Shown: positions 40,039-48,527 of the stretch, one piece after another
Layout: every line of letters starts with the position of its first letter
Numbering within the stretch: position 1 is the stretch's first letter
Source of the DNA: Streptomyces sp. AV19
Lineage (GTDB): Bacteria; Actinomycetota; Actinomycetes; Streptomycetales; Streptomycetaceae
Reading direction: 5' to 3'
NCBI RefSeq assembly: GCF_015999245.1
Contig: NZ_JAEAMR010000007.1
Location: forward strand, 941,711 to 1,005,710
Length of the DNA: 64,000 bases
Position numbers and translations under genes: made by a program
Notes under the pieces: model-generated
Database searches by the model: none
Seen by the model: the letters and a program-made list of their open reading frames with translations, nothing else
What the model was told of the DNA's origin: nothing

Positions 40039-40560
40039 TCAGAGGCCGGTTCGCCGGCCCGCGCCGTCGGCCGTGAGCCGGGCCGGGCGGGCGCCGGTGA
40101 CCAGGGTCCCTATGGCGTGGTCGATGTCGGAGCCGAGGTACCAGTCGCCGGTGTGGTCGAGGCTGTAGACCCGGCCGTGGGCGTCGATGGTCAGCAGTGC
40201 CTGGCCGTCCAGCTCCTGCCCCAGCGGGCAGACCTCGGTACCGAGGGCCCGGCCGAGGTCGGCGACGGTGCGGGCGAGGTGCAGCCCGTGCAGCGGGTCG
40301 ATGTGGAACGGCGTGGTGGCGATGTGCTTGCCGGGCCCGGAGGCGGCGATGCGCAGGCCGCCGAACTCGGCCCAGGCCTCGACGGCGGCGGGGAAGACGG
40401 TGTGCCGGTGTCCGGCGGGCGACACATGGGCGCGCAGCGCGTCGGCCCACTTCTCGGCGGCCTTGATGTCCCACCGGCCCGGCTGCCAGCCGGCCTCGCG
40501 CAGGGCCGCGTCGACGGCGACGGGGAAGCGGGTGGCGGCGGTGCGGTCGAATGCGCGCAT
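40039..40560 (-). CDS. SUKH-3 family immunity-type protein
   Basis: A 173-residue protein matching the SUKH-3 pattern: an N-terminal helix (FPVAVDAALREAGWQPGRWD), AWAEFGGLRIAASGPG in the middle, and LLTIDAHGRVYSLDHTGDWYLGSDIDHAIGTLVTG near the end. SUKH proteins neutralise nucleic-acid-targeting toxins by direct binding. The YwqJ-like deaminase gene lies 5 bp upstream on the same strand, the order expected of a toxin-immunity pair. The ATG start lies 5 nt after the deaminase stop. Confidence 0.82.
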   Translation of the reverse strand: MRAFDRTAATRFPVAVDAALREAGWQPGRWDIKAAEKWADALRAHVSPAGHRHTVFPAAVEAWAEFGGLRIAASGPGKHIATTPFHIDPLHGLHLARTVADLGRALGTEVCPLGQELDGQALLTIDAHGRVYSLDHTGDWYLGSDIDHAIGTLVTGARPARLTADGAGRRTGL

Positions 40561-40565
40561 GGAGG

Positions 40566-41111
40566 TCAGGGCCTGCCTCGTTCCGTGGGAGTGGGGTCGA
40601 CGGCGCGGACGCCGAAGTGGGTGAGGAGCGCGGTGCAGGAGCGGCAGGGGGCGGCGTAGGCGCCGTGGCGGGGGTCGCCGTCCTCGCGGATGTGCCGGGC
40701 GGTGATCTTCGACTGTTTGAGGGCGCGCCGGGCCTCGCCGTGGGTGAGCGGTTTGCGCGAGGCGCGTTTGCTGCGGCCCGCCTCGTGCTGGGTGAGGAAG
40801 CGGGTGAGGAGGACGGCCTCGGGGCAGCGCCCGGTGAACCGCTCGCGCTTGTCGCCGGTGAGGGTGTCCAGGAAGTCCTGGACCAGGGGGTGCAGGGCGG
40901 GCGGCTGTTCGGACTTGGCGGCGGTGCAGGTCAGCGTGGTGCCGCGGACGGAGAGCGCGGCGGCGACGGCGGGCAGGATGCCGTCGCGGCGGTGGAGCAG
41001 GGCAGGCGGACGCTCGGCGTCCTCGGTCGCGCTCCAGCTGAGCCGGGGGTCGCCGGGGGCCTCGCCGACGGCGCCCCCGGTCAGGGGTTGGTGGTCCTGC
41101 GTCGTGTGCAT
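40566..41111 (-). CDS. YwqJ-like nucleotide/nucleic acid deaminase
   Basis: A 181-residue deaminase-fold protein. The zinc/catalytic motifs are GRCPEAVLLTR (Cys and the proton-shuttle Glu) and PCRSC late in the protein. LTCTAAKSEQPPALHPLVQDFLDTL resembles the N-terminal part of YwqJ-type toxin deaminases. It has no signal peptide, WXG100/LXG head or other export module, unlike typical polymorphic toxins; this could be an intracellular effector or a solo toxin tip. It heads a two-gene unit with SUKH-3 and diverges from the SMI1/KNR4 gene over 400 bp. Confidence 0.75.
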   Translation of the reverse strand: MHTTQDHQPLTGGAVGEAPGDPRLSWSATEDAERPPALLHRRDGILPAVAAALSVRGTTLTCTAAKSEQPPALHPLVQDFLDTLTGDKRERFTGRCPEAVLLTRFLTQHEAGRSKRASRKPLTHGEARRALKQSKITARHIREDGDPRHGAYAAPCRSCTALLTHFGVRAVDPTPTERGRP

Positions 41112-41511
41112 GGTGGTTCTTCTTCCCTCCCTGCAATCCCCCTGTTGCGGGGATCAGCCTGCCAAACGCGGTGGTGGGAGCGGAAGGCAGGGCGGTGTTG
41201 CGTGTGCATGGTGTGCCGGGATAGGTGAGAGGTGCCCCAGTGAAGGCACGGGGGTGATGCGATTGCTGTGCACGGGTTTGCCGGAAGGCGGGCGGTTTCG
41301 CCCGAACGGGCGGACGGGGATGCCTCCGGCGGGCGGGGAGTCCGTCTTGCGCCAGCGCATAGGCTGTCCGTCATGGCCGTTCCCGGCCGACGGGCCCGAG
41401 GGGGTCCGAGAGGGCCGAAGGGGTCCCATGGGGATTCCGCCCCGCCGGGGTCCGGGAACGCCGGGAACGCCGGGAACACCGCAGCAAGCCAGCCAGCAGG
41501 GGGCATCCGCC
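41112..41511. promoter_or_regulatory. 400-bp divergent spacer in the deaminase island
   Basis: TAGGCT at 41360-41365 is a good -10 for rightward transcription. At about 41453-41480 a GGGAACGCC triplet repeat is in frame with the downstream gene (GTP-GTP-GTP), so that gene could start earlier, for example at ATG 41428. A GCGGGCGGTTTCGCCCGAAC hairpin lies near 41290-41309. No independent gene is seen. Confidence 0.45.
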
Positions 41512-42489
41512 ATGACCACAGGTCGGGCCGCGCAGCAGTCCGCGCCACCGAACGCGGCCTACGCCGGGCAGGTCGTGCACTTTCCGGACCCGGTGCGCCA
41601 CGGCCGCCACCCCAAGGGCGTGCGGGTGGACGAGGACGGTTATCCGGACTTCTCGCCCTACGCCCGGGCGGCGGCCGAGGTCGCGGAGCCCCCGGAGGGC
41701 TTCGGGGTGGACGAGCTGCGGCTGACGGACTACGTCTCGGCCAACGCCGCGCTGCACGCGGAGGGCCACGAGCTGTGGGCGAGCCTGCCCCCGGTGGCCA
41801 CCCCGCACGGCTGGACCTGGCACCACGTGCCGCACACCCGCCGGCTGGAGCTGATCCCCGTCGAGGTCAAGGCGCTGCTGCGGCACCACGGCGGGCTGGC
41901 GACGGCCGCCGTGGACCAGGACAAGCGCGGCACCCGGCCGCTCCAGGAGACCCGGCCGGTGCACTTCGCGCTGCCGCAGCGGGACCTGGCGGTGACGGAG
42001 GAGCAGGTGCGCGGCGTCGAGGAGGACCTCGGCTACCGGCTGCCCGGCGCCTACCGCGCGTTCCTCAAGGCGGCCGGCGGGTGCGCGCCGGCCGGGGCGG
42101 CGCTCGACGCCGAGCTGGGCCTGCTGCTGGACCAGCCGTTCTTCACGGTGCGCGAGGAACCGGCCGTCAACGACCTCGTGTACGTCAACAAGTGCCTGCG
42201 CGACCACTTCACCAAGGACTACCTGGGCGTGGCCTTCGTGCAGGGCGGCGTCCTCGCGGTCAAGGTGCGCGGCGAGGCGCTCGGTTCGGTGTGGTTCTGC
42301 CCCTACGACGACTTCCGGGACCGGGACGGCCGGACGGTGCAGGAGCGGGTGGAGCGGCTGATGCTGCCCTGCGGCGAGGACTTCGACGCGTTCCTGACCC
42401 GGCTGGCGGGCGGCCCGCCCGAGCTGGAGACGGTGGCGAACCTGATGGTCGACGGCGGATTCGCGTACGCCGTCCCGGTGGAGGGATGA
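41512..42489 (+). CDS. SMI1/KNR4 (SUKH-1) family protein
   Basis: A 325-residue protein with an SMI1/KNR4 domain in its second half (about 160-305: VTEEQVRGVEEDLGYRLP, YRAFLKAAGGCAP, then FCPYDDFRDRDG and EDFDAFLTRLAGG). The first 150 residues (AYAGQVVHFPDPVRHGRHPK, DYVSANAALHAEGHELWASL) are conserved in Streptomyces but of unknown role. ATG 41512 with AGGGGG 8 nt upstream is chosen; ATG 41428 is possible. Its stop overlaps the start of the 881-residue fusion gene (ATGA), so both are made together. An antitoxin-like role is an inference from family and context. Confidence 0.82.
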   Translation: MTTGRAAQQSAPPNAAYAGQVVHFPDPVRHGRHPKGVRVDEDGYPDFSPYARAAAEVAEPPEGFGVDELRLTDYVSANAALHAEGHELWASLPPVATPHGWTWHHVPHTRRLELIPVEVKALLRHHGGLATAAVDQDKRGTRPLQETRPVHFALPQRDLAVTEEQVRGVEEDLGYRLPGAYRAFLKAAGGCAPAGAALDAELGLLLDQPFFTVREEPAVNDLVYVNKCLRDHFTKDYLGVAFVQGGVLAVKVRGEALGSVWFCPYDDFRDRDGRTVQERVERLMLPCGEDFDAFLTRLAGGPPELETVANLMVDGGFAYAVPVEG

Positions 42490-45131
42490 GCGCGGTGGTG
42501 ACCTTCGCGCAGGCCCAGGAGCGCGCGGAGCGCTGGGTCAACGGAGACGTGCCGGCGTATCTGCACCGCGAGGTGAAGGTGCGGGAGTTCGGCCTGGGCT
42601 TCGTGGCCTGGGCCGAGGACCGCGAGGGCGTGGCGGCGGCGGACGGCGCGCGCACCCGGCTGGTGATCGCCCGGGACAGCGGGGAGACCACGCTGTGGCC
42701 GGGACTGCCGGTGGGCGAGGTGATCCGGCGGTACGAGGAGGAGTACGGAGCGGTGGAAGAACCGGCACCGGCGGCGGACACCCCGCCGCGACGGCTGGAC
42801 CTGGAGGCGACGTCCTTCCTGCTGAGCCCGCCGCAGTGGCTCCAGGACGCGGCGGACGCGATGGGGATACCGGACCGGAAGAAGGAGGAGGGCGCGTCGC
42901 CCGCCTCCGCGTCCGGTCCGGCGTCCCCGGAATCCCTTTCCGGCGGGGTCGGTGCCCCCGGCGGTTCCGGTGTCCCTGGCGGTCCCGGTGCTTCCGGTGG
43001 CCTCGGTGGTCCCGGTGCTTCCACCGTGTCGTCGGGCTTCGCGAGCTCGCCGGGTGCCCCAGGTGCGCCGGGTGCTGCGGACGTCCCGGCGGCCGGGGGG
43101 TCTCCGGCGGCGCCTTCGGGCGTCCCGGAGGCATCTGCGGCTTCTGTCGACTCTTCGGCTTCTGCGGGCAGTTCGGGCATGCCCGGTACACCGCCGGAGT
43201 CCGTCGGCTCCTTCGGTACGTCAGGCCGGTCGGTGCCCGCGCGGACGGACGCCTCCGCCTGGCCCGACGCGGACCCCGCGGACGCGGACGTGGACGGCGG
43301 CGGGGAAGCTTCCATCGGCCTGCCCGCGACCGTCCTCGCGCCCGCGCTGTCCGGCTCCGACGCCGACGACGTGCCCCCGCCCGGAGTGTCGGCGGAGGCC
43401 CGTACCGAGCTGATGCCCGGCGGCAGTTCGCTGCCGCGAACGGCGATCGCGCCGGCCGTCGAGGACCCGGAGCGCCCCGCGCCGCCGGCCGCCCCGGCGA
43501 TGCCGCCCGTGCCCCCGGCCGGGCCGGGGACCTCCAACCCGCCTGTTCCCGGTGCGACTTCGAGCTCGCCGGGGCCCTCGCCCGTCTACGCCGCGACGGT
43601 CCTGGCGACGCCGGACACGCTGGACCGGCCGCCCGTCCCGGGTACTCCTGGTGCGCCCGGCACGCCCGCCGCCGGCGTTCCGGCCGCTCCCGCGGCCCCC
43701 GGCACCCCGCCAGCCGGGGTGCCCGCAGCCCCCGGGCAGCCCCCGGCCGCCCCTCCCGCGGCGCCGGGCACCCCCGGCGGCGGGGTCCACCACGCCGCGA
43801 CCGTATTCGCGAACCCTGATACCCCCGGCGCACCCGCCGCTCCCGCGCCCCCCGGCGTCCCCGGCCGCCCCGGGGTGCAACCGCCCGCCGCCCCTGGCGC
43901 GCCGGGTGTTCCGGGCGCCGTCGGCGGTCCCGGTGCGTCCGCCCCGCAACCCGCGGGTGCTCCCGGTGCACCGAGCGCCCCGGGCGCCCAACCGTCCGCC
44001 GCTCCGGGCGCCTCCGCGGCGCCGGGCGCTCCGGGCGCCGGCGTGCACGGGGCGGCCACGGTGTTCGCGAGCCCCGGCACCCCGGGCACTCCCGGCGCAC
44101 CGCAGGCGTCCGGCGCCTACGGTTACCCGCAGCCCCCGGCCGGCGTGCCGACCGTGGGCCCGGGCTACATGGCCGTCCTGCGCTACCGCGCGCAGGACGG
44201 GTCGGAGCAGCAGATCATCCGCCGCAGCGCGCTCGGCGCGCCGCACCCGGAGTGGCAGATCCTGCACGAGCTGCGGTCGCTCAACGTGCCGCCGCAGCAG
44301 GTGCTGGAGCTGCACACGGAGCTGGAGTCGTGCGACGTGCCGGGCGGTTACTGCGCCCGGATGGTCCGCGAGACCTGGCCGCAGGTGCGCGTCAGCCACA
44401 CCGCCCCGTACGGCCGCGACCACGCCACCCGTCAGCAGGGCGTGCGGCACCTGGTGGAGCACCAGGGCGAACTGCACCAGGTGGCGGGCGGCCCGGCACG
44501 GCCGGCGCCGAACCGGGTGCCGCCGCCGCAGCCGCACCAGGTGAGCCCGGCCCCGCCCCTCGCCCCGGACGCCGTCGGCCGGGAACTCATGGACTCCTTC
44601 GGCCCGCAGGGCGTCTTCCGCTTCGACCAGCGCGCGGTCTCGCGCCAGGGCGTGCCGGACGTGGTCGCGCAGACCCTGGTGTGGGCGGGCCTGCCGGGCG
44701 ACTTCGGCCCGTTCTTCTGGGCGCAGGCGCAGCCGGGCCGCCCGGTGCCGACGCTGGCGGAGCTGGCGCTGGAGCGCGGGGTCCAGCCGGCGCCGGACGC
44801 CGGTTCGTACCTGGTGATGGGCAGCGACTTCGGCCGTCAGCTGTGCGTGCAGTACGGCACGGCGCACATCGTGGCCGTGCCGCTGGAGGCGGCCCCGGAC
44901 GGGCGGTCCGTGGCACCGCAGTTCGTCAACACGAGCCTTCCTCAGTTTGTACGCTCTTTGGCGTTGCTCGGCCGGATGTGGCGCTGGCGCTACGGTCTGA
45001 CTCCGGAACAGGCCGGGCGCTGGACCGTGGACTTCCAGGACCAGCTCGCGGCGCTCGACCCGGCGGCCCTGGCCTCGCCCGAGAACTGGTGGGCGGTGCT
45101 GCTGGAGCAGATGTGGGACGGTCTCTTCTAG
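42486..45131 (+). CDS. Imm35 - linker - deaminase - SUKH-4 fusion protein
   Basis: An 881-residue protein. Residues 1-90 look like an Imm35/YrhB immunity domain (FAQAQERAERWVNGDV, GLGFVAWAEDREG, TLWPGLPVGEVIRRYEEEYG). Residues about 95-557 are a low-complexity Ala/Gly/Pro linker with four ATVLA/ATVFA motifs. Residues about 560-665 match a toxin-type nucleic-acid deaminase: HPEWQILHEL supplies the HxE-type motif and CDVPGGYC the second cysteine pair. Residues about 695-881 match SUKH-4 (GVFRF...WAGLPGDFGPFFWA, SYLVMGSDFGRQLCVQYG, PQFVNTSLPQFVRSLALLGRMW). Toxin-like and immunity-like domains are thus in one chain, with no export signal. The domain calls are by eye and the activity is untested. 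Confidence 0.75.
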   Translation: MSAVVTFAQAQERAERWVNGDVPAYLHREVKVREFGLGFVAWAEDREGVAAADGARTRLVIARDSGETTLWPGLPVGEVIRRYEEEYGAVEEPAPAADTPPRRLDLEATSFLLSPPQWLQDAADAMGIPDRKKEEGASPASASGPASPESLSGGVGAPGGSGVPGGPGASGGLGGPGASTVSSGFASSPGAPGAPGAADVPAAGGSPAAPSGVPEASAASVDSSASAGSSGMPGTPPESVGSFGTSGRSVPARTDASAWPDADPADADVDGGGEASIGLPATVLAPALSGSDADDVPPPGVSAEARTELMPGGSSLPRTAIAPAVEDPERPAPPAAPAMPPVPPAGPGTSNPPVPGATSSSPGPSPVYAATVLATPDTLDRPPVPGTPGAPGTPAAGVPAAPAAPGTPPAGVPAAPGQPPAAPPAAPGTPGGGVHHAATVFANPDTPGAPAAPAPPGVPGRPGVQPPAAPGAPGVPGAVGGPGASAPQPAGAPGAPSAPGAQPSAAPGASAAPGAPGAGVHGAATVFASPGTPGTPGAPQASGAYGYPQPPAGVPTVGPGYMAVLRYRAQDGSEQQIIRRSALGAPHPEWQILHELRSLNVPPQQVLELHTELESCDVPGGYCARMVRETWPQVRVSHTAPYGRDHATRQQGVRHLVEHQGELHQVAGGPARPAPNRVPPPQPHQVSPAPPLAPDAVGRELMDSFGPQGVFRFDQRAVSRQGVPDVVAQTLVWAGLPGDFGPFFWAQAQPGRPVPTLAELALERGVQPAPDAGSYLVMGSDFGRQLCVQYGTAHIVAVPLEAAPDGRSVAPQFVNTSLPQFVRSLALLGRMWRWRYGLTPEQAGRWTVDFQDQLAALDPAALASPENWWAVLLEQMWDGLF

Positions 45132-45158
45132 CGCCCCGCGCTGCCGGTTGGCGCATCC

Positions 45159-45212
45159 TTGACAGCAGAGACGGGCGGAGTGTCGCGTTTCGGGCACTTC
45201 TCCCGTACGGGA
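45159..45212 (+). promoter_or_regulatory. TTGACA element and palindrome before coiled-coil gene
   Basis: TTGACA lies at 45159-45164, with TCGCGT 18 nt further on as a weak -10. TCCCGTACGGGA at 45201-45212 is a perfect 12-bp palindrome downstream of it, about 57 bp before the start codon, and could be an operator. Confidence 0.4.
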
Positions 45213-45268
45213 ATGATGTGCGCCTGACCGCGTCGCATACCGGGTTTCCGGAATAAGGGGCTACAAGC

Positions 45269-46171
45269 ATGAGTGCATCGGTGTCTCCTGACGGTTTCAC
45301 TGTCGTACGAGGCCGCGGCTACCGGCCTGACCAGGTGGACCGGGCCCTCGCCGAGTTCGCGCGGCAGCGCGACTCGGCGTGGGAGCGTGCCGCGCGGCTG
45401 ACGGTCCTCCAGCGCGAGATGGAGGACGAGGTCCAGCGCCTGGCGCAGGTGGTCACGCAGTTGCCCCCGCAGACGTACGAGACGCTGGGCGCGCGCGCCC
45501 AGGGGCTGGTGACGACGGCGGAGGCGGAGGCTCTGGGGCTGCGGGAGCGGGCCGAGGCCGAGGCCGCCGAGATGCACGACGCGGCGGGCGTCCACGGCCG
45601 CAAGGTGCGCGACGCGGCGCACGAGTACCAGGTGGAGGTCCGGGCCGAGGCCGAGGAGTGGGCCCGGCAGGCGCAGCTGGCGGCCCAGTCGGTGGCGGAC
45701 GACCTGCGGGCGACGGCCCGCCAGGAGGCCAAGCAGCGGCGCGCGGACTCGGTGCGCATGCTCCAGGAGATGCGCGAGCGGACCGCCGCGATGCTCGCCG
45801 ACCAGGAGAAGGACCAGGCCGAGCGCTGGGACGTGGCGGGCCGCGAGGCCGCCGAGCGCGAGGCCGCGCTGGACGCCCGGGTGGCGGCGATGGAGGAGTA
45901 CGCCCGCTCCACGCTGAGCGAGGCCCAGCGCCGTTACGCGGACGCCGAGGAGGCGGCACGGCACGGCCAGGAGGACGCGGAGGCGCAGGCGGCCTCGCTG
46001 ATCGCCCAGGCCCGGGTGCGCGAGGAGCGGATCGCCCGGGAGACCGAGCGGGTGCTCCGCGAACACGAGGAGCGGCGCGAGGAGTTGCGTTCGCACATGG
46101 CCCATGTCCGGCACAGCCTGGCCGCGTTGACGGGCAAGCCGGTGGCGGAGGACCCGGCGCTGGGCGACTGA
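45269..46171 (+). CDS. DivIVA-like coiled-coil protein
   Basis: A 300-residue soluble protein. The N-terminal FTVVRGRGYRPDQVDRALAEF matches the DivIVA-type membrane-curvature/lipid-binding start. The rest (about 40-285) is almost unbroken charged alpha-helix rich in Ala, Glu, Arg and Gln, forming a long coiled coil. Actinobacterial relatives are often misnamed cellulose-binding proteins and belong with Scy/FilP-like cytoskeletal proteins. ATG 45269 has AAGGGG 8 nt upstream. A structural role is inferred. It converges on the transglycosylase gene. Confidence 0.85.
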   Translation: MSASVSPDGFTVVRGRGYRPDQVDRALAEFARQRDSAWERAARLTVLQREMEDEVQRLAQVVTQLPPQTYETLGARAQGLVTTAEAEALGLRERAEAEAAEMHDAAGVHGRKVRDAAHEYQVEVRAEAEEWARQAQLAAQSVADDLRATARQEAKQRRADSVRMLQEMRERTAAMLADQEKDQAERWDVAGREAAEREAALDARVAAMEEYARSTLSEAQRRYADAEEAARHGQEDAEAQAASLIAQARVREERIARETERVLREHEERREELRSHMAHVRHSLAALTGKPVAEDPALGD

Positions 46172-46230
46172 TCCGCCCGGCCGCACGCACCGTCCCGCCC
46201 GCCGGCGGGGCGGACGGGACGGGGCCGGGA

Positions 46231-48045
46231 TCAGCGGCTGGACGTGGGAGTGGGCTTGCTCTTGGCCGTGGCCTGGCCCGTGGGCGTGGGCTTCGTGCCG
46301 GGACTGCCCGGGGTGGTGGGCTTGTCCTTGTCCTTGTCCACGGTCAGCTTCAGGGGGAGGACGGTGGGCTTGTCGCCGTCGGTGGACAGCATCAGGTTGA
46401 ACGTGCCGTCCTGGTCGCCCGCGAACAGCTCCTTCAGCGTGACCAGACCGTCCGCGTCGGTCGTGACGGTCGTCGTACGGATTTGCTTGCCGTCCTTGAC
46501 GCCGAAGTAGGGGCCGGTACCGGCCTGCTGGCCGTTCTTCAGCACCGTGACGGTGACCTTGACCCCGGCCACGGGCTTGCCGTCGGCGTCGTACGCCTTG
46601 GCCACGGTCTTTTCCTTGGCGGAGGTGCCCTTGGTGAGCTTCAGGTCACCGCCCACCGCCGCGAAGCGAGCGGCCCGCGGCGCCTCGACCGTCGCGTCGA
46701 AGTAGACGGGCTTGAGGTCGAGTCCTTCGACGGCGGCACGGATGGTGAAGTCGCCCGGCTTGTCACCCGCGCTGATCTTCTTCGCCGTGGCGAGGCCGCC
46801 CTGGCCGGTGACGACGGAGGCTGTCCGAGTGCCGTCCGGGAAGCGGGCCTCGGTCTTACCGATGATCTCGAAGCGGATGCGGGTGCCCCGGGGGGCAGCC
46901 TTGCCGTCGGCGGTGAAGGCCCGCACGCTCGGGCTCTGCTTGAACGTCCCGCCGACCGTCGCGGTCAGCTCCTCGTCATCGACCCGGTCGAGCCGGGCGG
47001 CCCGGGCCGGCGGAGTGGGCGTGGGCTTGCCCTTGTCCCCCGGCTTGTCCTTGTCCCCGGGCTTCTGCCGGTCCGGGGACTTGCCCGGGGCCGGGGACTT
47101 GTCCCGGTCGCCGCCCGGCTTCTGCGCGTCGCCCGGCCGCTCCGGCCGAGTCGAGGGCGGCGTCTTGGCGGGCGGCGTCGTCCCCGGCGTCCCCGGCGCC
47201 GTCGGCACCGGCCGCGTCGGCCGGGGCGTACTCCCCGGGTACGGCGTCGAGCCGCTCGGCTCGGGGATCGCGCCCCCCTCCCCGTTGCGGTACGCGTTCA
47301 TCCACGCGACCACGCTGTTGAGGTACTCGCGCGAGGCGTTGTAGCGCAGGACGGCCTTCTCCAGGTCGGCCTGCTTGCTCAGGTCCAGGCCGCCCGCGCA
47401 CAGATAGCGCGCCGTGCCGGCCGCCGCGTCGAAGATGTTGTTGGGGTCCTTCTGCCCGGTGCCCCGGCCGTCCGCGCTGTAGGAGGCCCAGGTGGACGGG
47501 ATGAACTGCATGGGCCCGATGGCGTGGTCGTACTGGGTGTCGCCGTCCCAGCGCCCCCCGTCCGTGTCGCGGACGAGCGCGAACTTCTCGCCCGTCAGCC
47601 GGGGCCCGATGATGGCCTTCTCGGTGGATCCGTCGGGGCGCAGGCCGCCGCCCATGGCACCGTGCTCGGACTCCACCTTGCCGATGGCGGCGATGAGTTC
47701 CCAGGACACGTTGCAGTCCGGCCACTGCTCCTTCGCGTATCTCTCCGCGTTCTTGTAGGCGGCCAGGGCCGTTGCGGGGATGCCCTTGACCTCCTCCTTG
47801 CTCCCCGGGCCGCCGGGGCCGGGCTTGCCGGAGCCCGGCGGCGGGACGAGGTCGGGCAGGGCCAGGTTCGGTGAGCCGTGCGGCAGGCTCTGCGGATTGC
47901 CGGGCCCGGGTGCGGGATCCTCGGCGTTGGCCTTGGGGTGCGGGGGGCTGGCGCCGGCGACCGCGGCCGTCAGGCTGGCGACGAGCAGAGCAGTGCACAG
48001 TCCCTGTCGGGAGACGCTGGCAGCGCGCGTACGAAGTATCTTCAC
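46231..48045 (-). CDS. Secreted lytic transglycosylase with Ig-like repeats
   Basis: A 604-residue exported wall enzyme. It has a signal peptide (about 1-42, ending in ANA), an SLT_2/GH103-like transglycosylase domain (about 85-260) with the catalytic Glu in GKVESEHGAMGG and the GPMQFIPSTW motif, a Pro/Thr/Lys-rich linker (about 265-345) and two Big-1/invasin-like Ig repeats (about 350-460 and 465-570: AVGGDLKLTKGT, TVAKAYDADGKPVAGVKVTVT in part). The tail is basic and Pro/Thr-rich. It cleaves the glycan strands of peptidoglycan. GTG 48045 has GAGGAAG 8 nt upstream. Confidence 0.92.
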   Translation of the reverse strand: MKILRTRAASVSRQGLCTALLVASLTAAVAGASPPHPKANAEDPAPGPGNPQSLPHGSPNLALPDLVPPPGSGKPGPGGPGSKEEVKGIPATALAAYKNAERYAKEQWPDCNVSWELIAAIGKVESEHGAMGGGLRPDGSTEKAIIGPRLTGEKFALVRDTDGGRWDGDTQYDHAIGPMQFIPSTWASYSADGRGTGQKDPNNIFDAAAGTARYLCAGGLDLSKQADLEKAVLRYNASREYLNSVVAWMNAYRNGEGGAIPEPSGSTPYPGSTPRPTRPVPTAPGTPGTTPPAKTPPSTRPERPGDAQKPGGDRDKSPAPGKSPDRQKPGDKDKPGDKGKPTPTPPARAARLDRVDDEELTATVGGTFKQSPSVRAFTADGKAAPRGTRIRFEIIGKTEARFPDGTRTASVVTGQGGLATAKKISAGDKPGDFTIRAAVEGLDLKPVYFDATVEAPRAARFAAVGGDLKLTKGTSAKEKTVAKAYDADGKPVAGVKVTVTVLKNGQQAGTGPYFGVKDGKQIRTTTVTTDADGLVTLKELFAGDQDGTFNLMLSTDGDKPTVLPLKLTVDKDKDKPTTPGSPGTKPTPTGQATAKSKPTPTSSR

Positions 48046-48527
48046 TGGGGCTGCTTCCTCGGGAGACCTGCGGCCGTCCGCAGGGAGGTCGTCGGACGCC
48101 CCCCTCGGCCATAACCCCGAACACTAATTCCCTCAAGCCCCAATTGTCTTGCCCCGGGACGTGCTTCACGGTTTCTTCGCCGTGCGTTCCCCCGGAGGGG
48201 AACGCGGTTCGGCCATTTCCCTCCTTTCCCACTGTTTTCGGGCGCATCAAAGACCCCATGGGTGACGGCTGATGACCCTGGGACATAACGGACATGGGAT
48301 GCCGTGCCCCTTAGGGGTCGGCCCGTACGTCCCCGGTGCCGCGGTTCGTCCCGCAGCAGGAGGGGGCGGCGGTCCGCCGCTCCTAGGCTCGTTGAAGGCA
48401 GCCGGAGGACATGGGTGGGGCTGGCCCCACCCCGAAGACACCACCGGGCCCCATCGCGCCGGCCCTGCGCGACAAGCAGGCTGGAAGGCGCAGTTCAGCG
48501 CATCAGGACACCAACGGGAGAGCTCAC
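48046..48527. promoter_or_regulatory. 482-bp divergent spacer, transglycosylase/ABC genes
   Basis: No gene is seen. The transglycosylase leader contains hairpins CCTGCGG/CCGCAGG near 48072-48098 and GTTCCCC/GGGGAAC near 48185-48205. For the rightward ABC operon, TAGGCT at 48384-48389 is a good -10, giving a leader of about 130 nt. I found no convincing riboswitch. Confidence 0.45.

Noticed and set aside
41268..42485. Upstream extension of the 881-residue fusion in its own frame
   Set aside because: That stretch is antisense-like, Arg/Gly-rich shadow of the SMI1/KNR4 gene; the ATGA overlap at 42486 fixes the start.
40039..45131. Export of the deaminases by an ESX or Tat route
   Set aside because: No WXG100, LXG, twin-arginine or hydrophobic signal is visible at either N-terminus.
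48160..48182. Extra copy of repeat A in the transglycosylase leader
   Set aside because: TTCACGGTTTCTTC resembles the minus-strand form, but the CCC before TTCAC and the extended flanks are missing.
48046..48260. Possible ydaO/c-di-AMP riboswitch in the transglycosylase leader
   Set aside because: Wall-hydrolase genes in Streptomyces often have one, and CCGAACCGCG with GGGGGAACGCAC looks faintly similar, but the conserved GTCAGCTAACC/GTAGGCG-like 3' part is absent.
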